A DNA stretch of 64,000 bases from Candidatus Rhodoferax mariagerensis. GTDB taxonomy: Bacteria > Pseudomonadota > Gammaproteobacteria > Burkholderiales > Burkholderiaceae_C. Positions 18,655-28,164 of this stretch are shown piece after piece. The stretch is taken from the NCBI GenBank assembly GCA_016719055.1, contig JADKAW010000016.1, positions 1-64,000 on the forward strand, read 5' to 3'. The notes under the pieces are model-generated. The model worked only from the letters and a program-made list of their open reading frames with translations. It had not been told where the DNA came from and searched no databases. The translations under genes and the position numbers were made by a program. The number at the start of each line of letters is the position of its first letter. Position 1 is the stretch's first letter.

Positions 18655-20277
18655 ATGCTCGACCAAGACATAAAAACACAACTTGCCGCTTACTTGCAGC
18701 GCGTGACACTAGCGTTCGAGATGGTGGCCAGCCTGGACGACTCTGACACCTCTCGCGAAATGCTCGACTTGCTGCAGACCATCCAAAGCCAGCGCAGCGA
18801 CAAAATCACCCTGCGCACCGACGGCAGCGACGCGCGCAAACCGTCTTTTACCCTGCAACGTGTCGGCGCTGACAACTCTTTGCGATTTGCCGGCCTGCCG
18901 CTGGGCCACGAATTCACCTCGCTGGTGCTGGCGCTGCTGTGGACCGGCGGCCACCCGCCCAAAGTTGAGCCCGATGTGATCGACAGCATCCGCGCCCTGG
19001 ACGGCGACTTCAACTTTGAGGTCTACATGTCGCTGAGCTGCCACAACTGCCCCGACGTGGTGCAGGCGCTGAGCCTGATGGCCATCTTCAACCCCAAGGT
19101 CAAGACCGTGGTGATCGAAGGCGGCGCGTTCCAGGAGGAAGTCACCCGGCGTGACATCATGGCCGTGCCGATGGTTTTTCTCAATGGGCAGATGTTCAGC
19201 TCGGGCCGCATGACGGTGGAAGAAATTGTCGCCCGGCTCGACACCGGCGCGGCCGCCCGCGACGCCGCCAAGATCAGCGCACAAGCCCCTTATGACGTGT
19301 TGATTGTGGGCGGCGGTCCGGCAGGCGCTGCGGCAGCGGTGTACGCCGCGCGCAAAGGCATTCGCACCGGCATCGCCGCCGAGCGTTTTGGTGGCCAGGT
19401 CAATGACACCATGGGCATCGAGAACTTTATTTCTGTCACCGAAACGACTGGCCCCCAGTTCGCTGCGGCCCTCGAAGCGCATGTGAAGGCTTATGACGTC
19501 AACATCATGAACCTTCAGCGTGCCGACAAACTCATCCCGGCCGCGCAGCCCGGTGGCCTGATCGAGGTACAAATGGCCAATGGCGGCTCACTCAAGAGCA
19601 AAACCGTCATCCTGAGCACCGGCGCGCGCTGGCGCAATGTGAATGTGCCCGGCGAAGCCGAGTACCGCAACAAGGGTGTAGCCTATTGCCCGCACTGCGA
19701 CGGTCCGCTGTTCAAGGGCAAGCGTGTGGGCGTGATCGGCGGCGGCAACTCCGGCGTCGAGGCCGCCATTGACCTGGCCGGAATCGTGGAACACGTCACC
19801 TTGATCGAGTTTGACACCCAATTGCGCGCCGACGCAGTGCTGGTGGACAAACTCAAGAGCCTGCCCAACACCACCATCATCGTCAACGCCCAGACCACAG
19901 AGATCACTGGCGACGGCCAGCGCATGAACGGCCTGACCTACAAAAATCGGAGCACTAGCGAGGCGCAGCATCTGGAGCTGGCGGGTGTGTTTGTGCAGAT
20001 TGGCCTGGTGCCCAACACCGAATGGCTCAAGGGCACGCTGGAGTTGTCCAGACACGGCGAAATCGTGATTGACGCCAAAGGCCAGACCAATGTGGCCGGC
20101 GTGTTTGCAGCAGGTGACTGCACCACCGTGCCGTTCAAGCAGATCATCATCGCCACCGGCGATGGCGCCAAGGCGGCATTGAGTGCTTTTGACCACCTGA
20201 TGCGGATGCCGGCAGTCGTGACAAAAGCCGCTGCTGTGCCAGCGCTGTCGACAGCAACGGAAATGGCAACGGCTTAA
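18655..20277 (+). CDS. ahpF: Alkyl hydroperoxide reductase subunit F
   Basis: AhpF is the flavoprotein disulfide reductase that passes electrons from NADH to AhpC. The 540 residues cover an N-terminal thioredoxin-fold domain with CHNC (Cys129/Cys132), then a thioredoxin-reductase-like part with the FAD motif GGGPAGAAAAVYAARKG near residue 220, the redox pair CPHC (Cys345/Cys348), the NAD motif GGGNSGVEAA and the C-terminal FAD motif GVFAAGDCT. The length is a little above the usual ~520 because of an Ala/Thr-rich tail after residue 515. Confidence 0.96.
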   Translation: MLDQDIKTQLAAYLQRVTLAFEMVASLDDSDTSREMLDLLQTIQSQRSDKITLRTDGSDARKPSFTLQRVGADNSLRFAGLPLGHEFTSLVLALLWTGGHPPKVEPDVIDSIRALDGDFNFEVYMSLSCHNCPDVVQALSLMAIFNPKVKTVVIEGGAFQEEVTRRDIMAVPMVFLNGQMFSSGRMTVEEIVARLDTGAAARDAAKISAQAPYDVLIVGGGPAGAAAAVYAARKGIRTGIAAERFGGQVNDTMGIENFISVTETTGPQFAAALEAHVKAYDVNIMNLQRADKLIPAAQPGGLIEVQMANGGSLKSKTVILSTGARWRNVNVPGEAEYRNKGVAYCPHCDGPLFKGKRVGVIGGGNSGVEAAIDLAGIVEHVTLIEFDTQLRADAVLVDKLKSLPNTTIIVNAQTTEITGDGQRMNGLTYKNRSTSEAQHLELAGVFVQIGLVPNTEWLKGTLELSRHGEIVIDAKGQTNVAGVFAAGDCTTVPFKQIIIATGDGAKAALSAFDHLMRMPAVVTKAAAVPALSTATEMATA

Positions 20278-21795
20278 ACAGTTCTGATCTGTCGTTCTAG
20301 CGAAAGGTTGGCTCGGTAAAATCGGGCCAGCTCCTCCACTTCTATCAAGAGCGGCACCTTTGGGTGCCGTTCGTCATTATTGGCACCATCCCATGACCGA
20401 CACCCTGCAGCAACCTGACCTCAACAGCCTGTCAAAATCTTTCGAGCCCGCCGCCCTTGAAGCCCATTGGGGGCCTGAGTGGGAAATGCGTGGTTATGGC
20501 GTTGCTGGTTTCCGGGGCACTGGCACGCCTGACGCCCAGGCAGCCGCACAGGGCGACAACTTCTGCATCCAGCTACCCCCGCCCAATGTGACCGGTACGC
20601 TGCACATGGGCCATGCGTTTAACCAGACCATCATGGACAGCCTGACGCGCTACCACCGCATGAAGGGCTTCAACACCCTCTGGATTCCCGGCACCGACCA
20701 TGCCGGTATTGCCACGCAGATCGTAGTCGAGCGCCAGTTGCAGGCGCAGGGCATCAGCCGCCATGACATGGGTCCAACTCCGGCCGAAGCACGCAAAAAC
20801 TTCGTGAGCAAAGTCTGGGAGTGGAAAGAAAAGAGCGGCAACACCATCACCACCCAGATGCGCCGCATGGGCGACAGCGTGGATTGGAGCCGTGAGTACT
20901 TCACCATGGACGACAAACTGTCAAAAACGGTGACCGAGACCTTTGTGCGCCTGTACGAACAAGGCCTGATCTACCGTGGCAAACGCCTGGTCAACTGGGA
21001 TCCGGTGCTGATGAGCGCGGTGAGCGACCTTGAAGTGGAAAGCGAAGAAGAAGACGGCAGCCTGTGGCACATCCTCTACCCCTTTGCCGACGGCCCGCAG
21101 TTGGTGAATGGGGAACTGGCCCCAGGACTGGTGGTGGCCACAACGCGCCCCGAGACCATGCTGGGCGACGTGGCCGCCATGGTGCACCCCGAGGACGAGC
21201 GCTACACGCATCTGATCGGCAAACAGGTGACGCTGCCGCTGTGCAACCGAAATATTCCGATCATTGCCGACGACTATGTGGACAAGGCGTTTGGCACCGG
21301 CGTGGTCAAAGTCACGCCAGCGCACGACCAGAACGACTACGCAGTGGGCCAGCGCCATAAGCTGCCGATGATCTGTGTGCTGACACTTGATGCAAAAATT
21401 GATAGCACAGCACCCAGCTTCTATGTGGGCCTGGACCGTTTTGCAGCGCGTAAACAAATCGTCAAAGACCTGCAGGCTCTGGACCTGATGGTCGAGATTA
21501 AAAAACACAAACTCATGGTGCCGCGCTGCGCCCGCACCGGCCAGGTGATTGAGCCGATGCTGACCGACCAGTGGTTTGTGGCGATGTCGAAAGTGTCTGA
21601 GCATGACCCGACAGGCAAGTCGATCACCCAAAAAGCCATCGACGCGGTGCAATCGGGCGAAGTGAAATTTGTGCCCGAAAACTGGGTCAACACCTACAAC
21701 CAGTGGATGAACAACATCCAGGACTGGTGCATCAGCCGCCAACTGTGGTGGGGTCACCAAATCCCCGCCTGGTACGCCGAAGATGGTGCAGTTTT

Positions 21796-21830
21796 TGTAG
21801 CTAGAAACGAAGATGAGGCAAGGGCTAGAG
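21796..21830 (+). repeat. Mini-repeat, copy 4 (inside valS)
   Basis: The copy reads TGTAGCTAGAAACG, then AGATGAGG, then CAAGGGCTAGAG. It is translated in frame within the valS sequence. Confidence 0.5.
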
Positions 21831-21966
21831 CACTAAAACATGGCTATTCAGGCCCGCTAACCCGCGACGAAGACGTGTTGGACACCTGGTACTTCATCAG
21901 CGCTGGTACCTTTCAGCACCATGGGCTGGGGCAACGACCCCAACGTCACAACCGTGGTAGCGCCGG

Positions 21967-22036
21967 GGTATGGCGGGCTCGGGCGCAACGATTTGGCGAG
22001 CGAAGCGAGTATGAGTGCGACCGAGCCCGCCATGCC
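21967..22036. repeat. Palindromic element inserted in the valS reading frame
   Basis: Two 21-nt arms, 21967-21987 and 22016-22036, are inverted copies of one another with about two mismatches (GGTATGGCGGGCTCGGGCGC against its complement). Between them is a smaller self-complementary core, CGAGCGAAGCGAG. The element falls where ValRS homologues have a short loop before LPSSVLVTGYD. It is open in the downstream reading frame. Confidence 0.7.
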
Positions 22037-22604
22037 CCGGCGCGGGCCAGAGAGCACAGACCTTAGCGAGACCAAGCTCAACGACATCAACCTCTACCTC
22101 CCCAGCAGCGTACTGGTCACCGGCTACGACATCATCTTCTTCTGGGTCGCCCGCATGATCATGATGACCACCCATTTCACTGGCCAGGTCCCGTTCAAAC
22201 ACGTCTACATCCACGGCCTGGTGCGCGACGCCCAAGGCCACAAAATGAGCAAGTCCGAAGGAAACGTGCTCGATCCAGTGGATTTAATCGACGGCATTGC
22301 CCTACCCGAGTTACTGGTCAAACGCGCCGAGGGCCTGCGCAAGCCCGAAACCGCACCGCAAGTACGCAAAAACACCGAAAAAGAATTCCCTGCCGGTATC
22401 CCCGCTTTTGGTGCTGACGCTCTGCGTTTTACCTTTGCATCGCTTGCCTCGCTGGGGCGCAGCATCAACTTTGATGCCAAGCGCTGCGAAGGCTACCGCA
22501 ACTTCTGCAACAAGCTCTGGAACGCCAGCCGCTTTGTGTTGATGAACTGCGAAGGGCAAGACTGTGGGCTAGAAGATCACACGGCCACACAATGCGCATC
22601 GCCA

Positions 22605-22646
22605 CAGCCATCACCCCTGCCCTCTCCCACCGGAAGAGGGAGTGAA
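22605..22646. repeat. CCCTCTCCC-type palindromic repeat inside valS
   Basis: The stretch CTGCCCTCTCCCACCGGAAG followed by AGGGAG forms a short hairpin and encodes SPLPSPTGRGS. Relatives are found in jetC and beside cbiB. Confidence 0.6.
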
Positions 22647-23552
22647 ATACCCTATCTGTCCTTCAGCCAGGCTGACCGCTGGATCGTCTCGCTGCTGCAA
22701 AAGACCGAGGCCATGGTGGCGCAGGGCTTTGAGGAATACCGTCTCGACAACGTCGCCAGCACGCTTTACGACTTTGTCTGGAACGAGTTTTGTGACTGGT
22801 ACCTGGAAATTGCCAAGGTGCAGATCCAGCAAGGCGCCGCCGCCCAAAACCGCGGGGAAGGGCAAGCCGCCCAAAGGGCGACGCGCCGTACCCTGATCCG
22901 CACCCTGGAGACCATCTTGCGTCTGGCGCACCCGATCATCCCGTTTGTGACCGAAGAGTTGTGGCAAAAAGTCGCTCCGGTGGCAGGACGTGTTAGCGAA
23001 TCGGTGTCGATTGCTGCCTACCCGCAGGCGCAGCCCGAGCGCATTGACCCCGCAGCGATCGCCCATGTGGCCAAGCTCAAGACCTTGGTCGATGCCTGCC
23101 GCAATCTGCGCGGCGAAATGAGTGTGTCGCCCGCGACCCGCCTGCCCTTGTTTGTGCTGGCCGAGTCCGACGCAGAGGCCAGCTTCATGCAGCAAGCCGC
23201 ACCGGTGCTACAGGCGCTGGCCAAGCTCAATGAAGTACGCGTGTTTGATGACGAAGCCGCGTGGGCCGCTGCCGCCCAAGCCGCGCCGGTCGCGGTGGTT
23301 GGCGAGGCGCGTATCTGCCTGTTCATGGAAATCGACATCGCCGCCGAAAAAGCTCGCCTGGGCAAGGAGCAAGCGCGACTGGAAGGCGAGATTGGCAAGG
23401 CCAATGGCAAACTCAGCAACGAATCGTTCGTGGCCCGGGCACCAGCTGCCGTGATTGAACAAGAGCGCAAGCGTCTGGCAGACTTTGAAGCCACGCTGGC
23501 CAAAGTCAAAGACCAGTTGGCACGGCTTGGTTGACTATGGGCTTGGATCGGC

Positions 23553-24722
23553 CTACACAATCGCTTTGCCCAGAGACAACACCAGGCGTGTCAAGCCAGC
23601 CTTGTCGCCGGTGTGTGTCTTTGCATAAGTAGCCCGGATTTGGGTGCGAATGGTCTCCTCGCTCACACCCAGGGCTAGTGCCACCTCGCTGTAGGTGCCC
23701 CCTTGCACCAGGGCATGGGTCACACGGGCCTCGGCGGGTGTCAAACCCAATTGACGTTGCAACTGGTCTGGTGAGGGCAGTTCGAGTTTGTACGGGTCGG
23801 TCACAAACACAATGTGGTGTGCCCCTTCACCGGTGGCGAGTGGGTCTTTGGCCTCCAGTGGGCAGCATTGCACGCTGTAGCGTTCAACCAGCTTGCTGCG
23901 TGCCACGTCAAACGTGTCACCAAAACTGCTGCGTTGGTGCTCGGGCATTGCCACCAACTGGTCCAGCCAGGTCTCCAAGCGCTGCCCGGCAGTCCGTTTG
24001 AAGGGGGTGGCGATCAGGCGCTGCTGCCCGTCTAGCTGCAAACCGTCACCTCGGCTTAGCACCAGGTGTGCCGTGGTGTTGGCGTGTATCACCTGCATCT
24101 GCTGATTGAGAAGAAAAACACCCACGCTCAGGCGGTTGAGCGCCGCCCGCATCGATTCGATCTGATAGCGCGCCTGGTTTAGCCGATGCATTAGACCCAG
24201 GGACCTGGACAGGTGTGGTACCAACAAACGCAAAAGCTCACGCTCAGGCGAGCCAAATGGATCATGCGGCCCACGATAAACAGACAGCACTGTGCTTGGC
24301 AGGCCAGGCGCACCCTCAAAAACGACACCCGAGCACAGTCGGCCAACACCCATTGGCAGCAGGAACTCACGGTAATAGACAGACTCAAATAACTCGTCTT
24401 GCGGCACCAACTCTTCGCCCAGCGCCACCACACCGTCTTGAACCAACCCTTTGCGCTGGGCGGCCTGAGCCCAAAGATCATGGTGAATGTATTTGGTGCC
24501 ATAAAGGATCAGGTCCTTTTCTTCAACCTGCCAAGGAAACATCAGCCCGCCACTGCCCGGCCCGATGTAGGGTGTGAACAACACGGCCTGTATGGCTCCC
24601 ATGGCACAAGCGATCGCACCAACCGTGTTGGGCCAGCGGCTGGGCTCGGCACTGGCTGCGTAAATCTGGTGAACCAGCCCAGAAAACTGTTCCAGCCGCG
24701 CATTTTGTAAGGTGGACTGCAT
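23553..24722 (-). CDS. LuxR-type helix-turn-helix transcriptional regulator
   Basis: The 389-residue protein ends in a LuxR-class DNA-binding domain (residues about 330-385: LGLTPAEARVTHALVQGG, YSEVALALGVSEETIRTQI). The long N-terminal part has no motif I can name; it includes a PAS-like stretch around residue 205 (RLSVGVFLLNQQMQVIHAN). There is no receiver-domain aspartate pattern at the start. It lies convergent to valS, 18 bp from its stop, and divergent from a gene-poor stretch. Target and signal are unknown. Confidence 0.85.
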   Translation of the reverse strand: MQSTLQNARLEQFSGLVHQIYAASAEPSRWPNTVGAIACAMGAIQAVLFTPYIGPGSGGLMFPWQVEEKDLILYGTKYIHHDLWAQAAQRKGLVQDGVVALGEELVPQDELFESVYYREFLLPMGVGRLCSGVVFEGAPGLPSTVLSVYRGPHDPFGSPERELLRLLVPHLSRSLGLMHRLNQARYQIESMRAALNRLSVGVFLLNQQMQVIHANTTAHLVLSRGDGLQLDGQQRLIATPFKRTAGQRLETWLDQLVAMPEHQRSSFGDTFDVARSKLVERYSVQCCPLEAKDPLATGEGAHHIVFVTDPYKLELPSPDQLQRQLGLTPAEARVTHALVQGGTYSEVALALGVSEETIRTQIRATYAKTHTGDKAGLTRLVLSLGKAIV

Positions 24723-25270
24723 GCTGACTCCCCGTTTGATTGAATGGTTTCAGTACCAAATATTACGCGCTCAGCCTCAATAAAATGATCTTTTCACCCT
24801 CGCGGGTGATGCTGGGAAGCAAAATTTCCAGCAAGATCACAACCCATTGTCTTGAAATTTCGAACGAACAATCAATCAAAGTGAACAGATTGAACATCAA
24901 ACTGCTATGCGCTAGACGGCAAGTTCTGTTGTTGTTCACATTGTTGGGCACCTGCAGCAATGTGCATGTATCTGCTACTGGCGGACTGGATCTTTCAATT
25001 TCCCTGGCAGGCACCAATCCCGACGGCGGCATACGGGGCAGATAGGACCTGGGGAACTTTAGATGTTGAATGTGAAACGCCGAGTATTTTTCGTACTAGC
25101 AGTCATTTTTTTTGTGCAGAAGATGTTCCCCAACCAGGGCGAACAAGGTGCTTGCCGGTGGGTTGCAGTCATCGGGGCTGAATCAAAAAATGACCCAAAC
25201 GGCAAAACGTGCGCTAAGTTGAACGGCATCGAAACCACAGATCTTGCAAAGACGGGGCGCTGACCAAGGC
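24723..25270. other. Gene-poor stretch beside the LuxR regulator
   Basis: No convincing gene is seen. A plus-strand frame from a GTG at 24879 to 25045 starts with a basic and hydrophobic segment (QVLLLFTLLGTCSNVHVSA) that resembles a signal peptide, but ends after about 55 codons and lacks a good RBS. A second 66-codon frame at 25063-25263 has nothing recognisable. These may be remnants of a secreted protein controlled by the regulator. Confidence 0.35.
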
Positions 25271-25498
25271 TTAGCGCCGGCGTAACACGTGGATAAACTG
25301 CACCCCCACAGTTTGCTGCTCCACCAGCTCGTTGCCGGTTTGCTTGGCAAAGGCCTGAAAGTCGCGGATCGAGCCACCATCGGTGGCAATCACCTTCAGG
25401 GTCTGGCCGCTTTGCAGCTCGCTTAGCGCCTTTTTGGCTTTCAGAATGGGCAGCGGGCAATGCAGGCCGCTGGCGTCAACTTCTTTATCAGTTTGCAT
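25271..25498 (-). CDS. tusA: TusA-family sulfurtransferase
   Basis: This 75-residue TusA-like protein carries persulfide sulfur on the cysteine in DASGLHCPLPILKAKKAL, near residue 14. The family delivers sulfur for tRNA thiolation, molybdopterin or other pathways. The start at ATG 25498 lies 31 bp after the cysM stop, so the two sulfur genes are probably co-transcribed from the cysM promoter. Confidence 0.9.
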   Translation of the reverse strand: MQTDKEVDASGLHCPLPILKAKKALSELQSGQTLKVIATDGGSIRDFQAFAKQTGNELVEQQTVGVQFIHVLRRR

Positions 25499-25529
25499 GT
25501 TGGATTCCAAAAAGAGGGGGCAGAGGCAC

Positions 25530-26432
25530 TCAGGCCGGAAACACACCGGTGGACAGATAGCGGTCGCCCCGGTCACACACCACAAACACAATGGTAGCGT
25601 GTCGCTCACGCTGGGCGATTTCCTGCGCTACCCAGCAGGCTCCGGCGGCAGAAATACCGGCAAAAATACCTTCTTCGCGCGCCATTCTGCGGCACATGTC
25701 CTCGGCATCTTCCTGGCTCACATACATCAGCTCATCGACATGGGTTGGGTCATAAATTTTGGGCAGATAGGCTTGCGGCCACTTGCGAATGCCCGGAATG
25801 CGCGAACCTTCGTTGGGTTGCACGCCTATGATCTTGATGGCTGGATTTTTCTTTTTAAGATATTGCGACACCCCGGTGATGGTGCCGGTAGTGCCCATGG
25901 CGCTGACAAAGTGGGTGATCTTGCCCTTGGTGTCAGCCCAAATCTCGGGGCCGGTGGTCTCGACGTGAATGCGCGGGTTGTCCTGGTTTGCAAACTGGTC
26001 CAGCACCCGCCCTTTGCCATCGCGCTGCATCTGGTCGGCCAGGTCGCGCGAGTATTCCATACCGCCGCTTTTGGGTGTCAGGATCAGTTCGGCACCAAAA
26101 GCGCGCATGGTCTGGGCGCGCTCAATCGACAAATCTTCGGGCATGATCAAAATCATGTGATAACCCTTGACGGCCGCCGCCATGGCCAGTGCAATGCCGG
26201 TATTGCCCGAGGTGGCTTCAATCAGTGTGTCACCCGGCTTGATATCGCCGCGCTCTTGGGCGCGCGCAATCATGGAGAAAGCCGCCCGGTCTTTCACCGA
26301 GCCCCCCGGGTTATTGCCCTCTAGCTTGCCCAGAATCACATTGCCATGTTGCTGGCAGTGTGTGCTTGCGATTCGCTGCAGGCGAACCAAAGGTGTTTTG
26401 CCGATCAAATCTTCAATGTTTGGATATTTCAT
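25530..26432 (-). CDS. cysM: Cysteine synthase B (O-acetylserine sulfhydrylase) CysM
   Basis: This PLP enzyme makes cysteine from O-acetylserine (CysM types also use thiosulfate). The 300-residue protein starts MKYPNIEDLIGKTPLVRL, which is CysM rather than CysK style. The PLP lysine is in NNPGGSVKDRAAF, the cofactor phosphate loop is ATSGNTGIALA, and the C-terminal part has GTTGTITGVS and GIFAGISAAG. The ATG 26432 is chosen over one three codons upstream. It is divergent from tRNA-Leu, with a 37-bp gap. Confidence 0.95.
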   Translation of the reverse strand: MKYPNIEDLIGKTPLVRLQRIASTHCQQHGNVILGKLEGNNPGGSVKDRAAFSMIARAQERGDIKPGDTLIEATSGNTGIALAMAAAVKGYHMILIMPEDLSIERAQTMRAFGAELILTPKSGGMEYSRDLADQMQRDGKGRVLDQFANQDNPRIHVETTGPEIWADTKGKITHFVSAMGTTGTITGVSQYLKKKNPAIKIIGVQPNEGSRIPGIRKWPQAYLPKIYDPTHVDELMYVSQEDAEDMCRRMAREEGIFAGISAAGACWVAQEIAQRERHATIVFVVCDRGDRYLSTGVFPA

Positions 26433-26469
26433 AGCCCACACTGTGCCATAATTTGCGCCTCAACCCGTT

Positions 26470-26554
26470 GCCCGGGTGGTGAAATTGGTAGACTCAGGGG
26501 ACTCAAAATCCCCCGCCGCAAGGCGTGCCGGTTCGAGTCCGACCCCGGGCACCA
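26470..26554 (+). tRNA. tRNA-Leu (anticodon CAA)
   Basis: The acceptor stem GCCCGGG pairs with CCCGGGC, and a CCA end is encoded. The anticodon loop CTCAAAA carries CAA. A long variable arm (class II) and the TTCGAGTCC T-loop are present. The sequence downstream becomes accessory, so this may be an island boundary. Confidence 0.96.
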
Positions 26555-26567
26555 TTAGATGCATATG

Positions 26568-26605
26568 GAAAGCCTGCTATTTAAAAGATAGTGGGCTTTT
26601 TCTTT
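26568..26605 (+). terminator. Terminator after tRNA-Leu
   Basis: The inverted repeat AAAGCCTGCTAT / ATAGTGGGCTTT is followed by a T-rich tail. Confidence 0.75.
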
Positions 26606-26943
26606 TAGTGATGCCTGTAGGCAATCTGTAGGCAAAAGCGCGGAGGTCGCCCCATGTAGGCAAACCCATGCAGGTCGCCGCCGAAGGCGGCGTGACCCCC
26701 AGCGCGGCACTGCAGGGAGCCCCTTGGGGGCGGACGGGCAGCCGCGCGCCGAAGCCGCGAAGCAGGCGAGGCCAGTGGGTGGGCGGGGCACACACGTGAA
26801 ACACGGCGAAGCCGCTGACCAGAACAATGCGCGCAGCGCCTGACTGAGCCCCGAGTGCCAGCACACCACAAGGGCGACAGCCGACTGCACGTAAGACGCG
26901 AAGCGGCTGGGGAGTGCAGACGGCTGACGCGCCCGCACCAGCG
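26606..26943. other. GC-rich non-coding stretch with small hairpins
   Basis: No gene is supported. Short palindromes such as CGCCGCCGAAGGCGGCG and GCCCCTTGGGGGC occur near 26677 and 26720. Minus-strand open frames here are low-complexity and rich in Arg, Cys and Trp, which is typical of non-coding GC-rich DNA. Confidence 0.4.
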
Positions 26944-27263
26944 TAGGCAATTTTGCATAATGCCTGTTGCCTTCACCCGCAGGGCGCTTTAGCGGTGGCC
27001 GCCACCAAAGGAGCTTGCGACTGACTGGCGGACACTGAGGGCAATGGGGCATTATGTAATTTTGCCGGAGCTGCAGATCACCCACACTGGTCGAACTGGG
27101 GTGCCAGCCACGATGCGCCAGCGAGCCGAGACACACACCCAGCGCCACAGCGCTCTGACTGCCATCTTTGCGCAGCAACTGGCCGTGACAGGGTGCATCC
27201 TGGCAAGGGCGGTACACCGCCTTTGCCACTGACTGGCCCGACCAGCCGTCAAATAGGCGACAA

Positions 27264-27319
27264 GTGACGATGCGGCTCTTTTTAACAAAGGCACGACTTA
27301 AAAAGGGCCGCATGGTCAC
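27264..27319. repeat. Long hairpin 1 of the array
   Basis: Outer stem GTGAC/GTCAC, inner ATGCGGC/GCCGCAT with a T-tract/A-tract extension, loop around CAAAGGCACGACT. Confidence 0.7.
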
Positions 27320-27442
27320 GCTGCTGGCTACCGTGCCGCCAGCACGATGCGTCAGCGAGCCGCAGCCCAATGCTTTGGCATGGCGGTACATCGCCTTGCC
27401 AACTGATTGACAACCCAGACCGCCGCACACCAATAAGCAGTG

Positions 27443-27500
27443 GTGTCGGTTGCCCTGCCGCTGGCGCAAAGCGCCCTTCTGCTGGCAGGGGAACCGGCAC
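27443..27500. repeat. Long hairpin 2 of the array (divergent)
   Basis: Stem GTGTCGGTTGCCCTGCC pairs with GGCAGGGGAACCGGCAC. The loop differs from the other four copies. Confidence 0.6.
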
Positions 27501-27682
27501 GACTGCGTTGTGTCCACCGTGCCGCCAGCCACGATGCGCAAGCGAGCCGTGTCAATCCATATCTGCGCTCCAGCGCACTGGCTGACACTTGCGAAGCACT
27601 GACGTTGAACTGGTGCATGCTGGCAATGGCGGTACTCCGCCTTTGCCACTGACCGGCCCGACAGACCGTCGATCAACCGAAA

Positions 27683-27738
27683 GTGACGATGCGCCTGACT
27701 GCAACAAAGGAACGACTTGCAGTCAGGCGCATGGTCAC
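27683..27738. repeat. Long hairpin 3 of the array
   Basis: Outer stem GTGAC/GTCAC, perfect inner stem ATGCGCCTGACTGCA/TGCAGTCAGGCGCAT, loop ACAAAGGAACGACT. Confidence 0.8.
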
Positions 27739-27858
27739 GCTGCTCGATACGGCGTAGCCAGCCACGATGCGTCAGCGAGCCGTGAACCATGACTCTGGCA
27801 AGGGCTGTACTCAGCCGTTGCCACTGACTAACAGACCCAGGACGTCGATCAGGCATAA

Positions 27859-27909
27859 GTGGTGATGCTGGGCTGGCACCAGGAACGACTGCCGGCCCAG
27901 CATGACCAC
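27859..27909. repeat. Long hairpin 4 of the array
   Basis: Outer stem GTGGT/ACCAC, inner ATGCTGGGC/GCCCAGCAT, loop ACCAGGAACGACT. Confidence 0.8.
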
Positions 27910-28084
27910 GCTGTGTCCATCGGGCCGCCAGCCACGATGCGTCAGCGAGTCGTGGCACACACCCAGCGCTACAGCGCTCATGCTGCCATCTTTGCGGAGC
28001 AACATGCTTCGATTCCTCTGATGACCTGCAAGGAGCGCAGCTGCTTGCACTGACTGAAAGACCCGGAACGTCGATCAGGCAAAA

Positions 28085-28136
28085 GTGGTGATGCCGGGTT
28101 GGCACCAAGGAACGACTGCCGGCCCGGCATGACCAC
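28085..28136. repeat. Long hairpin 5 of the array
   Basis: Outer stem GTGGT/ACCAC, inner ATGCCGGG/CCCGGCAT, loop ACCAAGGAACGACT. Confidence 0.8.
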
Positions 28137-28164
28137 GCTGTGTCCACCAGGCACAAGGTGTGCG

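Larger units (their letters stand above)
20393..23534 (+). pseudogene. valS: Valyl-tRNA synthetase with one frameshift and an in-frame palindromic insertion
   Basis: ValRS charges tRNA-Val and is essential. Signature HMGH (TLHMGHAFNQT), the editing domain (TTRPETMLGDVA), VNWDPVL, the KMSKS loop (GHKMSKSEGNVLDP) and the C-terminal coiled coil (residues after MEIDIAAEKARLGKEQ) are all present. A one-base insertion near 21893 breaks the frame: DTWY should continue SSALVPFSTMGWG, and that reading lies in the next frame. Right after it comes an extra ~45-codon segment containing a near-palindrome (21967-22036). A second insertion at 22605-22646 encodes a SPLPSPTGRGS repeat. Because an essential single-copy gene is unlikely to be dead, the frameshift is probably a sequence error, or a second valS exists elsewhere. 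Confidence 0.85.
26944..28150. repeat. Tandem array of two-hairpin repeats with covarying stems
   Basis: Five clear units and one decayed unit occur at a period of about 170-235 bp. Each has a conserved box, CCAGCCACGATGCGTCAGCG (near 27104, 27339, 27525, 27758 and 27928). Next come a variable stretch, a small hairpin (27202-27227, 27377-27400, 27622-27647, 27797-27822, 28027-28049), the segment GTCGATCAGGCAAAA, and a long hairpin (27264-27319, 27443-27500, 27683-27738, 27859-27909, 28085-28136). The long hairpins share the loop ACCAAGGAACGACT except the second, but have different stems with compensating changes: GTGAC/GTCAC in two, GTGGT/ACCAC in two. The small hairpins also covary (GGCGG/CCGCC against GGCTG/CAGCC). 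No gene is supported in the array. Confidence 0.75.

Noticed and set aside
24879..25263. Two short plus-strand frames with signal-peptide-like starts
   Set aside because: They lack RBSs and family matches and are too short to call; they are described as part of the gene-poor stretch.
26944..28150. Integron attC array
   Set aside because: Conserved structure with variable sequence is reminiscent of attC sites, but I see no GTTRRRY/RYYYAAC boxes at the stem bases, no cassette genes between units and no integron integrase.
26944..28150. CRISPR array
   Set aside because: Units are ~200 bp, imperfect and of uneven period; there are no 25-40-bp identical repeats with unique spacers and no cas genes.
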